This document shows positions 29,101 to 42,739 of a stretch of 64,000 nucleotides of DNA, piece by piece (within the stretch, counting starts at the first letter, position 1; each line of letters begins with the position of its first letter). A program made the position numbers and the translations under genes. The stretch is from Dipetalonema caudispina (lineage: Eukaryota > Nematoda > Chromadorea > Rhabditida > Onchocercidae). Location of the stretch: the NCBI GenBank assembly GCA_013365325.1, contig JABVXV010000261.1, positions 1-64,000 of the forward strand, read 5' to 3'. The notes beneath the pieces were generated by a model, which searched no databases, was not told the origin of the DNA, and saw only the letters and a program-made list of their open reading frames with translations.

Positions 29101-32100
29101 AACAGCTACATTTGGATCATCGATCGATGCAATCAAATGTGTAACACAGCAACTTAAGCTTGTTTGAATTATCTTATTTGAGTTAACCGTTAAAGCATTC
29201 GCTAATTGTAGGAGTACACTTGATCGTTCCACTACAATATGCACATTTTCTTTTCAAAAAAATTTTTTAAAAATTGAAAAAAGAAACAATTTTTAATAGG
29301 ATTGACAAATATTCATTAAATAAAACTAATCTTTCCTTTTTATTGAAATTAAATAGAGGAAGAAAAAAAAAAAAAAAAAAAAGAAAACTAATAGTGTTAT
29401 TAGAAGATGGGTAAAAAAAAAATTTTTAAAAAATTAAAAATAGAAGAAAAATGACTAATAATTGAATTATATTCATTGATTAAAGTAAGATTTCTTAGAT
29501 TTATAGATTTAAAAATATAAAAAGGAAATTAATATTGTAATTTAATTAACCAGCTGAAAATCGTTCTTCCCATTGTTGATTGATAAATTGTGAATTAATC
29601 ACTTTCCAGAACATTTCTTCACCACTTGGTAATGTTATACAATGCATAATTAATGGAATTACTAATTCAGCTAACTGAAAGGTATTTTCTCTTTCGTTTT
29701 TTTGTTATGTTAAAACTTACTTAGAAAAATTTTAAAAAAAAATTCGAATTATAAAATTTAATTTTTGATGTAAAATAGTTGTATCTATTTGTTATATATA
29801 CAAATTTAAATTACCTTTTCATTTTTTATTCCATAAATTCATATATGAATAGAATGTATTAAATGCATTCTTTCATAGGATGAATAAAAAGAAGGAAATG
29901 TAAGAATAGAAATTTAAAAAAAAAAAAATTATTCATACCTGTGAACGATCTGGACGAAGTAAAGTCCATAATTTTGGTATAAATAAATTTTCCTGTGCCC
30001 AAATTAAATATCCTCGATGTTCACGACGAGCATTCAACAATGATTCACAATGAAGACATAAAAATTTCACTGTTGTAAGCATAAAATAATGCGCATCTGC
30101 TTCATGTTCCATTTCCAGATTCTATAACCAATAAAAAATTATTGATAAAATTAATTAAAAATGCTTCATCATAAGATAAATTTTAATATTTCAACATATA
30201 TGATAGTATCATTCATTATCATCATTTATCATTCATACTATTATCATTCATTATCATCATTTATCATTTATACTATTATCAAATGTATTGTTATCTGTGA
30301 TAGTAAACTAATGATAAGTTATATTATGAAAAGACTGAAGAAGTTTTTTTTTTTCTTTTTTTCTTTTTTAAAAGAAGAAATTAAATAGATAAAAATTTCA
30401 TTCTTATTTCCATGTTTATTATCAATTATTTTTGAAAAAGTATTTTTAAGCTTAACAATTAAATATTAGCATTAATTCTAACTGTTAAAATGGAATGGAT
30501 AAGGCGAAGTTGTGATGGTAAATCAGAGAGTGCAAAACGGAAACGTCCCACTGAAGTATTCCAAAATTTTGCTGTTTCCTTTTTTATTTTATCTTCCACT
30601 GGTGATCCACCAATATTTTCTACCATTGATGATCTGATAATATGACACGTTTCACGTCCTACATCTGTTTCTGTTAATGTTGTTGCATGTGCAACAGCTG
30701 TTTCTACCTGGTAAAAATAATGAATAATTATTTTATAATTAATCGGAATATGTAAATTATTATATCTTAGCAAATAGAAGCAATAATAATTTGAAAAAAA
30801 CATTAAATTTTGAAAAAAATTCTATGATAGAATATTTTTATATAGGATTTTATGGCTTGTAACAATCTATGCTAAGTAAAATCATAAGTAAAAAATTAAA
30901 TAAACAAGCCTAGAAAGATTACTATCTTTGGCTTATATTCTAATGTAATTTTTCAAACCTCTTCACTAGGCAATACACCAACAAATTCGACGTTTGTTTC
31001 ATGGATAGTAGCCGTTTGAAATTGAAGTTCAACACTACGTGATGGTGCTGAATTTTGAATCACTGATGATGGCAAAGTATCCGATACTGATGCTACCACC
31101 GATGGATCAGATTTATCAGTTGAAGATTTTTTCGGTGAAACATTAGCAATTTCCGTTTTCCAATCATTTATTGGCTAAAAAAAAAATGAAAAGATATCAC
31201 TAACAAAAATTTCAGCAAATATATCAAAAATGGAATTATTTATATACCTCATCAGCATGAACTGATATACGAAGTTGTTGTTTGGGAGAGAATCGTTCCA
31301 TCAGTCGAGCAACAGTTTGATAAACAAATACAGATTGTTGACAAGCTAAACAATCCAGGAATTCATCCAATTCCGGATTATCACAACTATGCTTACAATG
31401 TGAGAATGGTTTTTGCAATATTACGGCACATGTGGAAAAGATTGATTCAGCCATCATATTTACTTCATGTTGTAATTGATCACTTAAAGATATCTGTAAC
31501 TAACATCGTAATGAATGCTATTTATGGAATGAAATTGGATGTTTTAAATTAAATATTCCATTCAACTGATTTTCAATTAATATTAATATTAATGCATTTT
31601 TCTATCCTTCTTTCTTATTCGAACTATATTACTGCTAGAATGCAATCTTAATTAATATGACGAAAATAATTAAGTATATGATGAGATTTGAATTGTTTTT
31701 CAGCATATTACATTGATCATATCGGATCTTGGCATTATCATTCGGTTATTATGCCATCAAAAATTAGTTCATGAATTTTTTTCATTTCAAATTATCCAAT
31801 TGATCAGATAAATGTATCACTATTTCTTTGATATTAAAAATACCTGCTGAGAAATAATATCGATCATGGAAACATGAAGTGATATATGTTCTTCTTTCAA
31901 ACCATCTTCATTATTTCGTTTTAATTCCATTTGTGATATTCGTGAAGCACATTTGGAAAATGCATCAAGTAAGATTGGAAGTGGTATTGAAATTTCCATC
32001 AGTGATAAAGCCTAGAATGAATTTATCTCATATATCTTTGATTATAATTTATAAAAATCACTACTTATCATTTGGAAATTTCTAGCAAATCTTTTTCCCT

Positions 32101-35100
32101 TTTGTAAAAGTTTTTTCAAAACCTCATAAAATGAATTTATTAGTTTTGAAAAGTTCAATCCGAAAATTTAAATATATTTCCGCAACAAAATCAAAAATCT
32201 GACATAAATCCAATCAAGCGCATTTGAAATACTTCTTTCATCGCCTGTTGTCAAATGATCCGTGATGAACTGATACAGTTGTTCATCATTGAAAGGTAAG
32301 GGACGAAGGTCCGGTTCAAATATTTTGCTGCAACATTTTAAAAACAAATAGCAATGATTTTAAGATTTATACAAATAAAAGAAAAAGACGCTCACTAATT
32401 AAATTAAATTATATGTGTTTCTATTCAACTAAAATAATACCTAAGTAGTATTTTGAACTCGGAAAAATCATCATCTTCCATCAAATCACAAATACTTTGC
32501 ATCCATTGTGGTATTAATCGATTCCACGTATTCAACGTAATAATATCATATGGCATGATCGCTAATAGCTTATGAAGTCCATCGCGCATTTGTTCTTTTT
32601 TTGTTGAAAGCCTATCCCAGACACCACCAACCTGAAAAGAATTCACAAATTATCCAAATCATTATTATATCCTTTGATAATGAAAGAATATTTTTCAACA
32701 TGATAGAGTAATTAAATAACGTTCCCATTCAAATTTTAGAGTTTTAACGTATTCAATTCAAAATATATCAATAATTATAACAGCCAAGTTAAACCACAAT
32801 CACTTTAATCTTTTTGGACTAAATTTAAACTCTAACTTTCAATACAAAAAAAAAAAAAAAAAAAGATTGCCAAAAGATATCTTTTATAGATAATCAAAAT
32901 AAGAAGTAAAAATAAAAAGATTACCTGAGCATATTCCGGTGGATTTGGCATTAAAGTTTCCAGAAAACTTTCATAATGATTTGTAATTACCAAATTGATC
33001 CAATCTAATACAAACTGTAACAAGTAGAAAAAGAAAAATTTTTAATTAATTAACCAATACTTACAAAATTTCATATATACATATATTTTTTCATTTAAAA
33101 TACCAAATATAAATTAATAAAAAAAAAAAAAAGAAAGAAAGAAAGAAATTTGTATGATAGATTTATAGTTGACAATCATCGATCATTCATTTCCATTTTT
33201 AGCAAAAAAAAAAAAAAAAAAAACGAAAAAAGGAAAATTCCCTCATTAATGTATTTCAAACAATCAATTAATTTTTCCTTTAAAATTGCTTTCCTTTTTA
33301 TGAATTCTATTTTTTTTTTTTTTGGAATATATTTATTATTATTCTATAAAAAACTTTCATTAAATTTCATTTTAGATAAATAGCCAATAATCTTTCACTA
33401 TTTATCATTTCAGTATATTTTTTTTACATCATTATAATCATTATTCATCTCTCTCTCTCTCTCACTCTCCTTTTCTCTCTCTTTCTCCTTTTTCTTTTTT
33501 CATTATAATGAAACAATTCTTTTTGTAAATATGAAATGTACTTTTTCACAAAACGATTAATTATGTAAAATAAACATTTTTATCAAAATGACTATACTAA
33601 TATAAGATTGGTACTATCCCTATGTATCTGTGGTACTTTCAAATTTGAACTTGCATTATTGATCTAACTTTCTACGGAAATCCAATTCATTTTATCTGTT
33701 TCTTCTGTTTCAAAAAATTTACATCAATTAGCAATCTTATCATTAGCAAGATTACAAATAGTACATATTGTATTTATACGAAATTAGTAATAATTTGTTT
33801 TATCTATGCAAATTTTACTTCATTCACTTGTATCCTCTCTCTATGATAAATAAAAAAGTTTGTATGCTATACGAATACCAGTAATTAAAAAAAATTATCC
33901 AAGTAATTTACATCAGTTTTAAGTTGCTCCAATGCAGCACCAATCGAATCATTGGGTAATAAAGCGGTTGTTGCAAACCATTGCAGTAACATTGACATCA
34001 TGTAGGCGATCGCTTGCTATAAAAAAGAAAAAATTCTTATTTATTTGGTACTATTTTTTTTTCTTCTTTGTTAATTAATTTTTATTAATTTATTTGTCAA
34101 AATTTATTCGATTATCTCTATAAGATTGAAAAATAAACGTTTTTTTTTTTTGGGTTTGACAAATCTTGATTTTTACAAAGTTTAAAGTTTTGATGAAATT
34201 TTTTATGAAATTTTAGTTGTTTGAATCTACTTCAAATCAAAGATCACTTTGAGTCATATTTCGTTTATTTAGCCTATTTATCATTAATAAATCTCTTGAT
34301 AAATAAGGAACAAACCGGTCTAGCTTCTGGTACAGGTGGACAAATGGTTGCAAGAAGCCAAATACCGAAACGGCTTAATGTTCGTCGTTCATCGGCCATT
34401 TTATCGATCTCACGACCAAGAGTGTGACCACCTTCCAATTGTCGTAACCATTTTGGTCTTTTACCCTCAGTTTCCAATCCTTTAAAACCATTATTTTATA
34501 TCTTAATATGTCAAATTTATTGTCTTATCTCTATTTAAACACTTCGCTTAATTTTTATAAATTTAAATTTTGTTTTTAATTGACGATTAATTGTGCTATT
34601 TTTAGGAAGTAGACTGAAATGTCGAACATAATCTTCTGAAATACAACACTGTATTAAATATTTTAAATTATACCAAACTTTTTAGGTAACGTAATTTAAA
34701 AAAAAAAAAGAAAAAACTTATTTTAACATAATTTAATTTCAGAAATTCAATACTTTGTAAAATTCAACATTTTGACGTCGTTTAGGAATATTTGAAACTG
34801 TTGAAAGTGTAACATTTTAGGAGAAAACCATTTGAATGTTCGTCATTGTAGTGAGATATTTTATTGTAAATGAATTAAATTATAATTTAAAAAAAAAAAA
34901 CCTTCTAAATTAGCAGAAGTTTCCTTCAAAAGTTTAACAATCCCTTCGACAATATCTCGTTCAAGATCTGTTCCCCAACCACATTCTATACCACGATGAT
35001 TGATATGTTCCTTACTATTAACACTATGTAATGCAACAAGGCATTCCTGAATTTTACAAAAGTTAAATGAAAATTTACAAAATACTATTAATTTTCAATT

Positions 35101-38100
35101 ATTGAAAAAATCTGAAATTTCACTGATTTATGTTTAAATTTAAAGTTGGTCTGCAATTAAAATTTTTTCATATCCATAGTCTTAAGTTCAATTTAAAAAT
35201 TTCAAATTTCATCAATTTAAAATCTTTTAGGTATATGGCATTTATGAGAGAATAACACTTTGTAACTTGAATTTTAAAAAGTTTAAAAAATTGATAATGA
35301 ATCATTTCAAGTTAAATTTTCCAAAAAATATTTTGTCAAACTTACTATCTCTTCCAATTTCTTTCATTCCTTGTTTTTTCCTTTTGCATTAACTCTGTTC
35401 ATTTGCTTAAGTAATGAAAAAAAAAAAAAAAAAAAAATTACTTGACAAAGCCGTAACGGAACATATTGATGTGATCGAATGCAATCTTCGGAAAAACATA
35501 TACCTACAGCAAGACGTTTCGACGATTCACAACCCTATAAAAGTTATATAATATATTATAGTAAGATTTGATGAAAATTTTACATAAATTTTTTTAACAA
35601 ATTTAAAAATAAAAAATAATAGGAATTATTAACTATGCAATAAGATATGGTGAAAATTTTACATAAATTTTTTTAACAAATTTAAAAATAAAAAATAATA
35701 GGAATTACTAACTATGCAATAAGATATGATGAAAATTTTACATAAATTTTTTTAACAAATTTAGAAATAAAAAATAAAATAGTAAAAAATAATGGAAATT
35801 ATTAATTATGCAATAAGATTTGATGAAAATTTTACATAAATTTTTTTAACAAATTTAGAAATAAAAAATAATAGGAATTACTAATTATGCAATAAGATTT
35901 GATGAAAATTTTATGAACTTCAAAAAACTATTAATTATTTTAATAAATTTGAAAAAAAAAAAGGGAATAAAATAGCAAAAAAAAGTGATGAGAATTATTA
36001 ATTAAATGTTTAATTGGTGTAAACAAAATATGAAAGATTTGAATGTATGATTAATCAATTATGATAAGAAAAATTTACCTTATTTTGACAAACTACATTA
36101 CTTGATGCAGACATTGGCATACAAATTGGTATTGTTGTTATCTTATCATCATTTTCGATTATTTCAGCACATTTTTTGCATAATGATATTGGTGGAGCTG
36201 TTTCACCGTATTTTATAGAAATTAATGGATCATAGCAGCATCGAACACTAAGAATTTATTTTGTCAAAATTTTACTTTTAAAAACAAAAAAAAAAAAAAA
36301 TCTGATAATATAAATTTCAAAAGTTAAGATTTCATATTTACCTATATTTCATTAATCATTCCAAATTTTTTTTTTTTTCTATCATTAGCTCAAATTTTTA
36401 AATAACATTAAAATTATTGGATGAATTTTTTGTGTAACCAATATCTATTCCATAATGGAATTAATTCAATTATCATTCATAATAGTAATCATTTGCAAGA
36501 ATTTTTAATGAAATATTTGGTAAATTAATTTTAGAAATAATAGAAAAATAGAAAAGAAAAAAAAAAAAAACGAATGAGAGAACTGAAACTATCAAATGTA
36601 TCATCCTACCTTGGCTCCTTGTCCACACATTTACTACTTTGGCATGGTATACATGTCCAAGCTGTGAAACATTTCATTTTAATTCATTTAAATTTCAAGA
36701 ATGAAAATTTAATTCCAATTTCTTAAAACTATTTATTTGTAAAGATTTTCTTAACTAATTCTCTGAATCATTTATAAAGAGAAAAAAAAAAATTTTTGTT
36801 TTGCAAATAAAATTAAGCAAAATAATTTTTTATTTTATTCCATTTTAGCAAACAGATTTTAAATTCTTCAAAATTTTAACAAATTTAAAAAATTCAATTT
36901 TTTTACCTTGGATGCGATACTGAATTGATTTACGATGTAGTATATGCCTATTATGTATAGGCCAATAATGAAATAATAAATTTGCAGCAGCAATACGAGC
37001 TTCGCTTGTACCTTTTGATAATACAAATATCATATCCTTTAAAATTAACATTTATTTTGTAAATTTTACCTATTACTTCATTCATCTAATTAATTACTTT
37101 GCTTTCTTTGCAATCTTTTATTCGTTGTAAAAATTATAAAATTTTCAAAAGATTTTAGTAATTTATCAATTGCTCTAATATATTTTCTTTACAAAATTTC
37201 ACTTCAGACAATTTTTTTATTTCCTTCTTTTAGCGGAATTTCATATAGATCACTTACGAGTGTAACACGTATCGCTAATGTTTGTGAGAAACGTGTACTA
37301 ATATTTAACGTCAAATTTTTGTATATATCACTAGGAAATTGTAAAAATATATGGTAAAAGCATAATTCATTTAGGAATTGATAAATTTAAAGGTAAAAAG
37401 AGCAATTTTTACCCTGTAAACATTTTCTTTCTGTGCCAAAAGACTTTCGACAAAAAGTGTGTGAAGACCTAAAAATAAAATTAAAAATGAAATTTACGAT
37501 AGACTTTCAACAATAAATTCAGTTTGAATAAATGTAAATTTGAAAAAAAAAAAAAAAAAAAAAACATCTGAGCATTATGTTAATTGAATTAAAGATTTAA
37601 AATTTTCATATTAACAACAAATTCAATCATACAGTAAGATAATGCTTTTGATATTATTTTATTTATTCTCTTCCTTGAAATATAATTCACACCTGACAGG
37701 TCTTTTTTTCAGTAACTTTTTTTTTTTTTAAAATATACTGTGTCTAAAACTGAACATACAATAAAATTTTTACCAGTAGAAATTATTTCATTGATATCTT
37801 AGTCTCTAAGAGTTGTAGTAATAATATATCATAGTATTCTTGTAATCTATTTATGATTTTTTTTCTAGATATGTAAAAAATCTATAGCTAAAAATTATTT
37901 GCTTTTCCCATTTGCATAATTAAAATTGTGAAAGGTGGGAAAATAAGCATAAGCATAAATATATTGGAAATTTTTAATTTTATCATTAAATGTGAATGAA
38001 AATATTGTCAACTACCAATTATAAATAATTTAAGAGATTGAAAAGATAGAAAGTGTAAAAAATAAGAGCATTTCTTTATTATCATTTAATATTCTTTCGT

Positions 38101-41100
38101 AAATTTTTAACGAATATTTTTTGATATGAAAAATAAAACTTAGTAAATGAATGTTTACTGTTATTGCATAACAAACTATGATATACTGTATTACTGTATT
38201 ATTACTGTATGTTTCTTTTTTTTATATTTATTGAAATTGAAATATTCATTAAAGTATCACATAGTAAATTTTATTTTATCTTCTGTTCTTATCCTATTAT
38301 GTAAAACTGTTTGTAAATTTGTTTTTTCAAAATGAGCCTGACCACAATATCTTAGCAATTTTTAATTTCGCAATTAAATTAAATCAAAACAAGTTAAGAG
38401 CCAAAAAAAAAGTCTTATTTTCTTAAGAATCATAAAGTGTAGAAAGTTCAAAGATTTTAAATTATAGCATTAACTAATTTCAAGATTTCTGTTGCTCCTT
38501 TTTTTTTCTGAAATTTATAAATTTATGATAATTATGCAGAGTAATATTTTACATTCTTTCACTCCTACAATAAACTTTTCATGCATTAGTGGGTAACAAA
38601 ATTAGTCATTTCATTATGTAACCATTCATTCAAGCAAATAATTTTTTCTTCCTCTTTCAAAAGAATCGAAATTTAATTGAATAACATATTCTTACTGGAA
38701 TTCTTTTCTAAGAATGACAAAATTGCTAATTTTTGGATAACAATCATTCAAATGTGTTTTATACAATGAAATAATTTTTTATTGAATTAAATCAATCTTA
38801 GCAAAAAAAAAAGATGCTAATCTATGAATCTAAAAATTATAAACAACATTTATCCTTCATTTTGCTTCTCCAACTTAATGATGAATTGATAAACAATTTG
38901 ATAATCATTCCCGTTGCAGTAATAACAATAATAATTAATAGAAATAAAAATAATTAATAATAATAATAATCATAATAATATATGCATATAAATATTTCTG
39001 TTATAGTGATCAGATTCGTTTAACAAAAAAAAAAAAAAGAGAGAGAAAAAAAAAAAACGAAAAACTTACTGAGATCGGCAGAATGCTGAAGTATCATCAT
39101 AAGAACAGCTGGTACTGAAAGGCATTCTTGTTTCGGTACAAGAATAAATGGAATGAAACAGGTACTAATTAAATGGACAAGTTTTTTATCAAGTTCACCA
39201 GGTAAAATACCAAGTTGAGAAGCTAGCAAAAATGGTAATTGCTCCAATGCATCACGTTGTAGGAAAAAATATAATGCCTTGATTGTATCAAGAATAGCAT
39301 CACCAATAGCTAAAATTTATTTTTTTTTTTTTTTTTTTTTATAAAATTTTATGATAAAAATAAAACTCAACAAATTTATTTATAAATAATTATTTCTTCT
39401 TCCTTTTTTTTTTCGTAGAAATTAAGATTTGTTTTAAAAAATTTTCAAAATTTTAATTTATTTTATCATATGCAATAAAGATTACCAAGATGTGATGCTG
39501 GAATTTGTTGAAAAACATCTAACAAATTGATTATTCCATAGTAAAGTCCTGAATAATTCAAATTTGGATATAATGTTATTCGATTCAATGTGGGACAATA
39601 ACGCTCAAAGATACTTGTTGGTACTGGTGGCATTTCTTTAAGAAATCTGTAATTATGTACATTTGCATTGAATATTTTTATTCAATATTTTTCAAGAAAT
39701 TTTAAGTAAAATTTTGAGATTTAAAATGTTTTTTTGTTGTAATTTGTCAACTTTCAGACATATCGAATTATTTCCTAATCTATTTTATCTCCTTCTTCGT
39801 CTATTTTTTTCGTTTTTTTTTTTTTTTCGAAGAAAAAAATACTTTAAATCTTGAGCATTTCAATTGTTCAATTTTTTTTTCTTTGAATTTCTTAAAATGT
39901 AAAATTCTTCAAAAATACTTAGGAATGGTAATCATGAAAAGATAAAAAGAAAATCCATCATCATAACTTTCTATTTCCTACTAAGCTTTTTGGAAATGTT
40001 AAACTATCAGTGAAACAAATTTCAAATAATCTTTTAATCATTGCATGTAATGCATAAAATAAGCAATGATTTAAAAAAAAAATTGAACAACATTTTAGTA
40101 TTTTCCGTTAAATTTTCTTCTATCATAAATTGATTTTACTAAAAATTATTTCTTATAAAAAAAAGTATAGGAAAATGGGTACGAAAAAAAAAGCTAACAA
40201 ATGGATAATATGTTTAATTACCTTAAATTCTTCAAAATTCCAACGATTAATTAGCATATGAGATAATCGTCATCTTTTATTGTTTAGTCTTTTATTTATT
40301 TGAAAAAAAAAAAAAAAAAAAAAAAAAACTTTCATCCTCATAATTATACGATAATCATTTTTATTCCCATTTTTCTTCTTTTATTTCAATCTTTCCCGAA
40401 TCATAAGCTTATCACATAATCCTTTAATTGGTACCATTTAATGTCACATCAAAAGATTGTCACATATGTTACAATGAAAAAAAGTTTATCGAAGAAATTA
40501 ATAATTAATAATTGTTATCTGTCCAAAATGTACCAAAATGTAAATGCAAAAAAATATGACAAAAATGTAAAAAATGCGCTATCAAAATTTGTCCTAATTA
40601 TAAATTGTTTACTTTCTTTCCATTTTTTTTTTTTTTTTTTTTTTTTTTGAATAAAATTTTTGAGTTTTGATATTTGCGTACATATAAACACAAATGTAAA
40701 TACTAATATAATTTTTAAAAGATTCTTAAACTGAAAATTTATTTTAAAATTGAGAATTTTTCAAAATAAAACTTATATCTTGCAAAATATTTCAGAAATT
40801 CAGAAAAAAAAAAAAAAAAAAGAAAGAAATAAGACGACAAAGAGTGAATATTTAGGAGAAAGAAAATATTTTCCATAATGCTTTGCAGTGATATTTTTTC
40901 AATTGAATTTTTTTATATTTAAAATTTCGAAATATTCTCTTTTTTGTCGTAAAAAAAAAAAATATTCGTTTTTTTTTTCTGACATAAAAAGTAAATTATA
41001 AAATCATTCGCATATTTTGCAGCTTAATTTATTTGTCAATTTTAATAACTTTTTTAGCCATATTATTTCTAATCATTGACAACACTAATTTGTCAACATT

Positions 41101-42739
41101 CATTAACACATTATCGTGCTGCTCAACAAATAGTAAATTGAAATAAATTATTGCTTAGAAAGAAAAAAAAAAAAATGATAAAAAATTGAAATTAAACAAA
41201 CTACTTTACATTTTTTAAAATTTTGTTGTTATCATATTAGAATGGATATATTTTTGAAAATAAATCATCATATTATGTGTTATTTTAATAATTGTTTTTC
41301 ATTTCATATTTTACCATCAAATGATTTATTTTTACTTGTTCCCTACTTTTTTTTTTTTTTTGTTTTTGGTATTTATTCTAAAAATATAAAGTTGGATAAA
41401 AATGCATTGAATGGTTTATTTCTCTTTTTTTTTTTGTTTGAATTTTTTTTAACCATTTCAATAATTTTATGCAGGAAAAATGCCTTAAATAAAAGCAAAA
41501 ATTTCTATATTAAAGGCTTTCTATATTAAATAAATTTTTATAGAAGTTTATTTGTTGATTTACAAAAGTTTTGCTAACTTTTATAATCGATAAATTGCTT
41601 AAATAAAAAAATATTTAAACTTACTTGTAGTAATTATAAAATTTACAATTCGAAACTATTGTTCGTTTTATGTTTGTTTGATAATACAAAATGATAAAAC
41701 AAATTGATAAAGCTAAGAAGATCCGAAAGATGGAGAATGGTAGGAATAAACTTTATAAATATTATTTCTGTCTTTCATTTTTATTTGAAATAGGAGATTT
41801 AGTTAGCTATTGTATAAGCTGTAAGATATTGGAATCAAATTGCACAGAATTTCAGTTCAAATTCTGTTTACTCATTTTTCATCAGAATTTAGTCTTTGGA
41901 GGTGAAATTTCAGAATTAAAACTATGGCATAAAAAAGGATACTGGAATGTAGAATATTTTGCAAACCAAATTTTTATCGCTTCTCTCTTCGCCAATCATT
42001 AATTTCATTCCTTCTTTTTTGGAATAAAATAATAAAATGGAATGAATAAAGTGTTAATTACATTTTGAAGCTAAAATAAAAGGTATAAAGCAAATGGAAG
42101 TATTAAAAGTCTAACTGCAACTGAAATAATTAAAAACTATTAAATTTATTATCAGTAGTTGATGGAATTGGAAAATTTGCTACCCAAAATTATAAAATTA
42201 GTGAAAACAAGAATGAAATGACTACGGTAATGTTGAAAGAAATCGAAAATTAACACTTAAAAGAATTAAAGAGATTAACAAAATTGAAGTGCAAGAAATT
42301 AAAGAAAAAATATAATTAAAAATAAGATATTTAATAATGATGTTGTATTATGTCAAATGTATGAATAAAGAAGTTTTAATTAATTAACAGCCATAAAACT
42401 ATCAATGATGAGAAGAATGGGAAATTATAATAGGAAGTGTGATAGCAAAACAAAAAAAAAAAGTGTTAAATCATCAGCATTGTAATAAAAAAAAAATAGA
42501 ACTAATCATTTAAAACAAAAAAAGAATTGAAATCCTTATGAAATAATTCATCGAAGAGAAATCAGTGTTTCAGAAATCTCAGAAATCTTTTAAAATAAAC
42601 TTTAAGATTAATTGAACAAACCCTATCAACGTTTGATGAAAATACCGCAATGTTGTTAATATTTCAGCTGCACTGGGTGGTTGTTGATTGTATGCTATAC
42701 GACTATGAAATTCACTTAGAGTACGAATTTTTGCCGAAA
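17120..42739 (-). CDS. unc-79: UNC-79 homologue, NALCN/NCA channel auxiliary subunit (42 exons found)
   Basis: Large cytoplasmic scaffold that with UNC-80 supports the NALCN/NCA sodium-leak channel (family knowledge). Exons, 5' to 3': 42739-42622, 39646-39486, 39309-39070, 37468-37413, 37036-36907, 36661-36610, 36247-36079, 35534-35442, 35046-34902, 34479-34316, 34016-33912, 33014-32925, 32631-32441, 32327-32204, 32011-31844, 31493-31248, 31174-30959, 30707-30483, 30121-29939, 29674-29551, 29231-29050, 28628-28430, 27811-27653, 25926-25882, 25547-25283, 25070-24995, 24686-24537, 24047-23970, 23772-23614, 23216-23126 (donor uncertain), 22891-22714, 22615-22513, 22356-22219, 21922-21773, 21438-21337, 21183-21064, 20867-20709, 20414-20325, 20153-20049, 18326-18111, 17907-17722, 17395-17120. 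All phases agree, giving about 2,074 aa plus an unfound initiator exon. Recognition rests on SAKIRTLSEFHSRI (N-terminus), ANLLFHYWP, LSRFGIWLL, VGGVWDRLS, YRCGYCNELL, ADYIHFVLAGFADQSK, LFHAFHLCQLWTVYCE and the C-terminal VNLHFLN...SAASPFY. It is shorter than the vertebrate protein (about 2,600 aa), mainly because disordered linkers are reduced. Confidence 0.95.
19231..19269. repeat. Perfect inverted repeat (17-bp stem, 5-nt loop) in a unc-79 intron
   Basis: The arm 19231-19247 (ATTTGTGAACTAATTAA) pairs exactly with 19253-19269. It lies in the 1.7-kb intron between the exons at 20049 and 18326, which otherwise holds nothing recognisable. Confidence 0.92.
24370..24428. repeat. Imperfect 22-bp inverted repeat in a unc-79 intron
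   Basis: Arms 24370-24391 and 24407-24428 pair with one mismatch around a 15-nt spacer. Half of each arm is homopolymer (T or A), so part of the pairing is trivial; the core TCACATAAATAAC is not. Confidence 0.85.
25927..27652. other. Long unc-79 intron (1.7 kb)
   Basis: It separates the exons ending at 27653 and starting at 25926, at the point where vertebrate UNC79 carries a long variable linker. I saw no additional exon with agreeing phase. Open frames at 26580-26801 (-) and 27263-27571 (+) lack splice context and resemblance. A short missed exon cannot be excluded. Confidence 0.55.
35563..35930. repeat. 79-bp intronic tandem repeat, about 4.5 copies
   Basis: Units starting AAGATxTGxTGAAAATTTTA occur at 35563, 35642, 35721, 35815 and 35894. 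Spacings are 79, 79, 94 (a 15-bp insertion) and 79 bp. It lies in the unc-79 intron between the exons at 35442 and 36247. Confidence 0.93.
39647..42621. other. First long unc-79 intron (3.0 kb)
   Basis: It separates the first two recognised unc-79 exons. It is AT-rich with many homopolymers. Open frames at 40441-40650, 41242-41529 and 41691-42002 (+) have no splice logic or resemblance and are treated as chance. Position and length suit a regulatory intron, but I can point to no specific element. Confidence 0.6.

Noticed and set aside
37258..37329. Possible extra unc-79 exon (open minus frame bounded by AG and GTAAG)
   Set aside because: It would need a two-nucleotide overhang, while the exon ending at 37413 leaves phase 0 and joins perfectly to the exon at 37036. 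UNC79 similarity also runs straight across that junction.
41691..42002. 103-aa plus frame inside the first unc-79 intron
   Set aside because: Antisense to unc-79, AT-driven composition, no splice partners and no recognised similarity.
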